From the NCBI RefSeq assembly GCF_016801865.2, contig NC_068937.1, positions 114,739,068 to 114,803,067 on the forward strand: DNA of 64,000 bases. The letters run 5' to 3'. This stretch comes from Culex pipiens pallens. Taxonomy: Eukaryota; Arthropoda; Insecta; Diptera; Culicidae. The position numbers and the translations under genes were made by a program. The notes beneath the pieces are model-generated. The model made no database searches. It was not told the DNA's origin and saw only the letters and a list, made by a program, of their open reading frames with translations. Shown here one piece after another: positions 57,626 to 64,000 of this stretch. Every line of letters begins with the position of its first letter. Position 1 is the stretch's first letter.

Positions 57626-60600
57626 ATGGCCAATTCGGTTGGTCAAGTTGGTGTTATTTTGTTGTTGATCGTTTCGTTGGTCCTTGCTGGTGGTAAGAAT
57701 CTCATTTAAACCATGATAAATTGCCCAAAAAGTAAATGTTGTTGTTTCCAGATTTCCACTTTCCCGACAAGGCTCAGCTAGAGTTGAGCGATGTGTTGAA
57801 CAAGAATTGTGGCGATACGGTCTTCATGGATCGTGTTCGGCCTCCGGAGTCACGGCTACAGGAAACCCCCTGGCTGGCACTGTTTTACTACCCGGAAGAT
57901 GCGGTCCACTTTTGCCATGGAACGCTCATCACGACGAGCCACGTCCTGACGACGGCCGTTTGCGCTAGCAATATGGTGCCAAACGAGTAAGTAATTAGTT
58001 CAAATTCGGAGCGTTTCAGCTTCAAATCCTTTGCAACTCTGGGTTTTGTCGAATTCGGACAATCAGCGAAAGGTCGCAAAGGTGCCTGATAAGCGCGCAG
58101 TGTATAGTCTGCTTGCAATAGCAGTTCATGAATATATTTTTTCGGTTTTAGATCCGAGGTCAGTCTGGGCGAGTACGATTTGGGAACCGACCAGGATTGC
58201 GAGGAAACAAAGTGTTCCGATGCAACAGTGCGGAGGCGTGTTCAGCAGGTGTTTTCCCACCAGGGTTACAATCAGGATAGCTTCGAGAATGACATTGCCA
58301 TTGTGCAGCTGGACCGGGAGGTGGCGCTAAGTGATTGTGAGTACCATTTTCGTTAACTTGATTTAATTTTTATAAAGTTAATACCACCAACACAAAACAA
58401 CAAGTATTTTTCGAAGCATTCTGTTATTATTTTTCATTATGTTATTTTTTTTTTTGCTTGGACAATAAGTTAAAACATGGAATCAAAATTTAAATAATAA
58501 AATGGGCCAAGCAACAAACTTGAAAATATAAGTTGATCAAAATGATAAGGATTAGATTTTAAGCTGTTCTTTTCAACGAAGAGCCTGACTTTTGAAGTTT
58601 CTTGGTTTTTTTTTCTACGAATTTCAGATGTAGGGGAAGTTGCTGTCAGGGGCAAACTTATGGGAAATTGGACGAGCTTTCCGGTAAAAATATTTACGAG
58701 ACTGAAAAACCAAGTCTGTCATATAGAAATTGCCAAAAACCACAAAAAAACCCTTTTTTTCATCATTTTTATTTTTAAAACCGCTGTATCTTCCCAAGGA
58801 TTGGACATAGGACAATGGTCAATATAGAGACTTTTATGTAAAATTGTCTGGGGAATCGATTCCCACTATGGGGTTTTTAAAATTTTGACGTTTAGACCAC
58901 TTTTCAAAAAAACAGTTTTAGTAAATGATTTTTGTATTTTTTTAGGAGAGACATACCATCCTGCATTTTACGTGAGTCATTTTGTAACATCTTAGGCTAT
59001 TTCCTCAAAAATTTTGAACGAAAAAAAATCGTGACAACACCTTTAAATTTAAGTTTTAGACCTAAAAATCAAAAAATATCATAGAAGTGGCGTGTATTTT
59101 TGTTTCAGTGTATTTTTTTCAGAAAGCCCGTCCAATTTCCTACAAGTTTGTCTTTGACCACTTTTAGATACGACGCAATGGCTTCGAGATACAGTAATTT
59201 TTAAATTGCAAAATACAAAAATATTTAAATACCTTACGCCCTTCTCAAATGTTATTTTCGAGTACTATTGGCTCCATATACACAAAAATGGCTAATATAG
59301 GCCTGGGATAACATGTCTAAAAAGTTTCATTGAAATCGGAGAGGGTCGGGTACAAAAGTATCAGAAAAATTCCTGATTTGAGCTGGAATTGCTCTTATAC
59401 GAACCCAACGCAACAAAGAGCACCTCGATACGACGCTCCTTACTGAACTGATTCGCGTTCGAACAAAACCATCGAATTTTTTTATATATATAGAAGAGAA
59501 GATGACTTTTTTAAATCGCTAATAACTTTTCAGGATCGAGTTTTACAGCTTTTGTATGTTCTACAAAGTTGTAGATTATTAAATTTTCAATAAGAATCTC
59601 ACTTTTGGGAGTATTTTGATGGAAGTAGCGCACCGTGCAGGCCAAACTGTAACGAAATTGGGTTTTCCATACATTTTTTTTCGATTTTTTTCGCATACAA
59701 ACTTCACCTTTCAGTACCAATGGGTAAATGTTAATCGATTTTGCTCATATTTAGCTCAAGGAACAATATTCAGCTTGTGGAGCGAGGTTTTGAGGAAAAG
59801 TCCCATATTCTGGGCACCCTAGTGTAGCTATATTTATTTAAATTTTGAGTATCAAAATCAAACAACAGGTGCGATACTAAAAAGCTCGTCAAATCACTTA
59901 TTCCTCACAAATTTTGCTTGTTCTTGGGTGACTCGTACTGATCGCGGTACATTCGTCTTCTCGGGAGAAGAATCAGATTCTTTCCCTTCCGACTTCTTCT
60001 TCAAAAGCAGTCGCTGGGAACGGAGTCGTTCTTAGAGATCGACCTTCCTCGTTCACTCCAGTCTAGAGCGTCCAATTTCCCGGGGTTACAAAATTCCCGG
60101 GAAACGGGAGATTTTCAACAAATTTCACGGGAAATTCGAAATTTTAACGAAAATTATTTTGATTAATATTTTGCAACAGAATTGTATAGAACAGCAACTT
60201 TAATGTCCAAAATGAGTGTGAGGATCAATTAATGGCTTGAATGCTTTTAAAAAATCATGCAACCTTGAGAAAATATTATAAATTTTCTTATTTTTATGCT
60301 GTCTTCAAATCGTACCAAATCAAAAAAAAAAATATTAGTATTTTTTGTTGAGAAGTATTTTTTTAATCAAAGTTTTTGAACAGTGAAAATCTATGCTCTA
60401 AACGTGAAATTGCTTTTAAATTTGTTTCAGTGATCAGTGACGATGAAATGAAAAAAATATCATGCAGGAATAATGTTTTTCATGGCAAATTTCTTATTTC
60501 AGAACAAGTATTTCCAACTTGTGAATAAATAGATAATCATGGAATTGCCCTAAAAATCTATTTTCTATTTAACTTGAAACATTATTTTAAGAATCCAAAC

Positions 60601-63441
60601 TCAAAGTTTTACAATATTTGAAGCGAGTTTTTGAAATATGATTGCATTGTTTGGGTAAATTTCTTATGAAGTTGTTTTTTAATGATTTTTCATGGTCCCA
60701 TTTATGGTATGATTTTAGTTATATGGTTATATGGCCTAATAAATTAATAACATTAAAATAATTTTCATGGTGTAAAAGTGGTTGAAATTAAACGATATTT
60801 TTTTCATATTGAAAATTTATAATGTCAAACAGTTATTTCTAGAATACTTTTAAACAAATTCTTCTTGAACAATTCTTTTTGAAAAATTTAATCAAATTTT
60901 CGTCCAAATTGGTCAAGGTAAACAAAAGTGGTGAATATCTTATTTTCAATTGATATAACAAAAAAAAAAATCGTTGGTATAGGTAGTCGAAAATATAATA
61001 GGAAATATTCATTCCAATTTTGACATGAAATTTATAGACAAGCTGATAAGTTCAATATGAACCGTAGATTGAAATAAATTATATTATAATCAAATTAAGT
61101 TCTTTAATTATTATTTTTTGCATGATTTCATAACATTGGTGCCAAAAAGGTAGGAAAAGTATATTTCCGTTTGTATTTCGGTAAATTTACAAATTTCTCG
61201 GTAAACGGCAAATATTTTTTTTGCCGGGAATTCCCGGGAGTTTTTTTTTGCCTGGACGGGAAATTGGACAATTATATCTCCTAAACCAGCTTTTTTACCA
61301 TCACGTTTATGGCTCAAACGATGTACTTTTTAGTCCCCTAAAACATATACAAACAAATTCAAAGATACATGTTTAAAGAATTCACCTTTTAGTCATGAAA
61401 ATATAAATAAAAAACGTTACTTAATCCACCATTAGGTGGTTGGTGCCTTCCTCACATTAAGAGTGTAATGCTAGGTAATATCTGAGATCCGGCCTCCAAA
61501 ATGTTCATAAATAACACTTAAGTGCTTATAACTTTTGATAGGGTTGTCAAATCTTCAATCTACTGAACTCGTTGGAAAGGTCTTTTGATTACCTATCCAA
61601 CGACAGGTCGCATGATAGATTCGGACAACGTTTTTGTCAAAATATCTGAGATCCGGCCTCCAACAAGTTCAAAAATAACACTTAAGTGCTTATAACTTTT
61701 GATAGGGTTGTCAGATCTTCAACCTTTTGAGTTCGTTGAAAAGGTCTTTCGAATACCTGTCTAAAAATGTATCACATGACGAGGTTTCTTACAAAAACCA
61801 CCCTTTTTACAATCTTCCGGACTTTTGTTAAAATCGTTTTTTTAAGCATAAATTTTGAAGTACTTTTCATTTTCAATAGCGACTTATGGGACCCCAGTAC
61901 GGATCAAATGAGGCCAAAACGGTCCATCGGGTCAGCCAGTGCCGAGATAACTCAGTGCAAGTTTTTTTGATCAACATCCCACCACACACACAGACATTTG
62001 CTCAAAATTTGGTTCTGTGTCGATATGTATACATGAAGGTGGGTCTAGGAGGTCAAATTAAGAATTTCGTTTTTCGAGTGATTTTATAGCCTTTCCTCAG
62101 TAAGGTGAGGAAGTCAAAAATGGTATTTTTTCTGTGTACCTATTTTTTTTGAAAAGTCTACAATAGGGTCCAGTATAAATTTTAACTGATCACTTTTTGT
62201 CATTTTAATGCAAAAAAAAAAATTGACAAGACAACATTTTTTCGATGAATCAACTGTGGTCCCTTTGGAACAAGCTTTACTGTCATGAAGGGAGCGAAGT
62301 TTTTAAAAATTGATTTAAGAGTTTACCACATTTTTTAACAGCTGCATTAAACTGATGATTTAACAAGAAAAAATATATAATAAAATATCACAAACTTCAC
62401 AAAACCATAACTATGCTTGGGTTCATGGGTTAAAGCATTTGATAGTTTTTTTTTTGGTTGAAAATATGCATTCTGAAGAAATCCAAATTCATGTAATACA
62501 TATCTGAGAGAAAAGTCTTCCGAAACTTCTGAATTTGGGATTTGGATTTTGTATATTACAGTCGACTCTCTGGCTGTCGATCTTCTCGATATCAATAATA
62601 CTCCATGTACCGATGAATTCTTCAGTCCCTTCAAACTGCATACTTCGATTGTCTTTATTCCTCGATATTTTCTCTTGCTTGAAGGATCTTTTCCTCGACG
62701 GTCCCTTGAATTCTATTTGCTTTAAATATCTATTCCGGTTGTCAATAATTTTACTTTCTCATGGCTTGCATAGACATTTTTCTTTGAGAAACGAAGCTTT
62801 GAAGGGTGTTTGACATTTATTTGTTTTTGTTTGCTGGACGTTGCCATGATTTTTTCCTATAGCTGGTCAGCAAGAAAAAACAAATTTCAATCGAGTCTTC
62901 ATTTTGCATCGTTCTGTAAACTGATGATTCTCTTCCTCGACGGTCCCTTGGATATTGACAACCAGAGAGTCGACTGTACCATGATAATGCCCTATAATTA
63001 ACTGCTCACCATAAATCACATGAATTATTTCCCACCCTTTCAGCAATCAAACCAATCTGTCTCCCGTTGCTCAAGTTCGATGTGGGCAAGGTCAACCTGC
63101 CGTTCGTGTACAACACATTGTGGACGAGCAAACCGCGGCCCCAGCAGTACTGGATGCGGTACGTCGAACTGGCAGCTTGCCGGGCCCAGATCGGACACAA
63201 GATCGACCTGAACGAGGGCCAAATCTGCGCCGGAAGTTACACCAACCAGATCATCGAGATGGTCGGCGGTGCCGGGTCCGCTCTGGAAGTCGAGTACCAC
63301 GACCGGTTCTACCAGGTGGCCATGCTGTCGATTGGACTGCTGGACGCCGAACCGGGCACTCCGTACGTGTACGTCGACATCCCGCGGTACATCAAGTGGA
63401 TCCACGACACGGTCAAGAACAGCACCGAGGCTGAGAATTGA
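57626..63441 (+). CDS. Serine protease homologue 2 (catalytically inactive)
   Basis: Exons 57626-57692, 57752-57986, 58152-58336 and 63044-63441, intron phases 1, 2 and 1 (294 residues). A signal peptide (MANSVGQVGVILLLIVSLVL) is followed by a trypsin-like domain. The His site reads VLTTAVCAS (His lost). Asp is kept (NDIAIVQL). The nucleophile loop reads GGAGSALEV, with Ser and its Asp neighbour lost. The C-terminal part (PGTPYVYVDIPRYIKWIHD) is typical of the fold. The gene is in tandem with SPH1 and likely shares its role as a secreted non-enzymatic cofactor, by family. Its last intron is 4.7 kb and full of mobile elements, while the exons keep normal sequence. Confidence 0.9.
58649..59152. 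repeat. Inverted-repeat element of about 0.5 kb
   Basis: CAAACTTATGGGAAATTGG on the left and its near complement CCAATTTCCTACAAGTTTG on the right. The interior is diverged. Located in the last intron of SPH2; boundaries approximate. Confidence 0.5.
59153..60068. other. SPH2 intron sequence
   Basis: No exon seen. The GC-richer stretch at 59930-60060 may be a retroelement remnant but I cannot name it. Confidence 0.35.
60069..61270. mobile_element. Candidate DNA element with TCCAATTTCCCGG ends
   Basis: TCCAATTTCCCGG on the left and CGGGAAATTGGA on the right. Subterminal CCCGGGAA motifs resemble the arrangement of the hAT element at 7382-9476. The target duplication is unclear and there is no transposase. 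Confidence 0.5.
61421..62120. repeat. Dispersed repeat of about 0.7 kb
   Basis: Starts with TTAATCCACCATTAGGTGG, also found at about 51677. It contains a twice-repeated ATATCTGAGATCCGGCCTCC block and ends with a TCCTCAGTAAGGTGAGGAAG inverted motif. No coding capacity recognised. Confidence 0.5.
62185..62300 (-). repeat. Diverged fragment of the CAATTGGGT-ended MITE
   Basis: Reverse-orientation match to the right part of 46681-47014 (GATCACTTTTTGTCATTTTA, CAAGACAACATTTTTTCGAT). The left part is missing. Confidence 0.65.
62559..62976 (-). mobile_element. Tc1/mariner-type MITE, copy 2 (418 bp)
   Basis: Reverse-orientation copy of 19747-20163 with the same ends and TA on both sides (62557-62558 and 62977-62978). 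Confidence 0.85.
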
Positions 63442-63473
63442 GAATTTTAACATCTTTTTTTCTTTGACATTTC

Positions 63474-63479
63474 AATAAA
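63474..63479 (+). terminator. Polyadenylation signal of SPH2
   Basis: AATAAA 33 bp past the stop codon. Confidence 0.6.
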
Positions 63480-63791
63480 GAACTCCGCTGAAAACGGTAA
63501 AATTAGTGATTGTGTCGATGACATTTCTTTCCGTTTCTGGATCGGTCGAGAATAGAACCGAAACCTCGGGACGACGACCAAACGAGTGGTGTGGGGCCAG
63601 ACGACAAGAAAAACTTTCAAAAAATAAAAATAAAATCGTCATCGCCGTCGTCGTGAACTTGTAGTACCATTAGCCAACAACAGCAGCAGCATCAACAGAC
63701 GGTGGAGGCCGGAAAACCGGTTCTTCATTCCAGAACGAGATTCCGTCCGCCGAATTGAGTTGTCCGCGGCGACGAAGGCCAGCCGAAGACG

Positions 63792-63818
63792 ATGGGGACG
63801 CAGAAGTCGAAAGTCGCC
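63792..63818 (+). CDS. First coding exon of a gene continuing to the right (N-myristoylation-like start)
   Basis: An ATG at 63792 begins MGTQKSKVA, followed directly by a consensus donor GTAAGT at 63819 (phase 0). M-G-x3-S fits the N-myristoylation signal. The preceding 200 bp are GC-rich with CAG/GTC repeats, typical of an insect 5' untranslated region. The rest of the gene would lie beyond 64000. It could be a chance ATG. Confidence 0.4.
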
Positions 63819-64000
63819 GTAAGTAGTTGGCTGGCTGGCTGGTTGGGGAAGAACGCATTTTGAAACGCAGACTCTTGGTGGGAGACTTGGATAGTGCAGG
63901 CGAGGAGCCATTCCGGGGTCAAACTCAAAAACTCAAAAGTTTAACTCACTCTCACTTTTAATTTCTCGATAATGTTTTCAAAATATGTTTTTCGAGTAAA

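Overview
This is eukaryotic, AT-rich, intron-containing insect DNA. The best fit is a culicine mosquito, probably of the Culex pipiens group. That is an inference from ZAD zinc-finger genes, paired serine protease homologues, very dense MITE content and a dimeric tRNA-derived SINE of the kind described in Culex. No species-diagnostic gene is present. One run of 100 N (57058-57157) is an assembly gap.

Left third (1-25.5 kb): a cluster of four related ZAD zinc-finger genes. Gene A (+, 1-5661, 5' end outside the window) carries 13 copies of a non-classical finger, C-x(4-8)-C-x14-H-x4-H, then a ZAD, and ends without classical C2H2 fingers. Gene B (-, 16923-18689) and gene C (-, 22237-23968) carry three and two such modules, then ZAD, then three C2H2 fingers. 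Gene D (+, 24406-25504) has only ZAD plus three C2H2 fingers. Splice junctions upstream of the ZAD are phase 2 throughout. Between A and B sit a possible retroposed block (5871-7305), a 2.1-kb hAT-type element with 8-bp target duplications (7382-9476), and a 6.5-kb palindromic element with TTAA-flanked ends (10281-16802). The arms of that palindrome are inverted arrays of a 153-bp minisatellite, and its centre is about 1.8 kb of an 8-bp A/T repeat.

Middle (25.5-44.2 kb): a broken LINE reverse transcriptase, several long-inverted-repeat elements, and a large RNFT-type RING/transmembrane E3 ligase gene on the minus strand (30226-44155). Its last intron is 11.8 kb. That intron holds a gag-only retroelement interrupted by a foldback element, two tRNA-derived SINEs, a nested mariner-MITE/retroposon/MITE stack, two foldbacks with 9-bp target duplications and a Mutator-like element with a GC-rich core. 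A coding-like exon just upstream of the RING exon may be an alternative first exon.

Right third (44.2-64 kb): palindromic and miniature elements, a small secreted-protein gene with a reading-frame break (49378-49726), and two serine protease homologues (52924-53900 and 57626-63441). Both homologues have lost the catalytic His and Ser, so they are probably non-enzymatic secreted haemolymph or immune proteins. At 63792 a short first coding exon with an N-myristoylation-like start begins a gene that continues beyond the window.

All exon models come from reading frames, splice consensus and phase continuity. There is no transcript evidence behind them.
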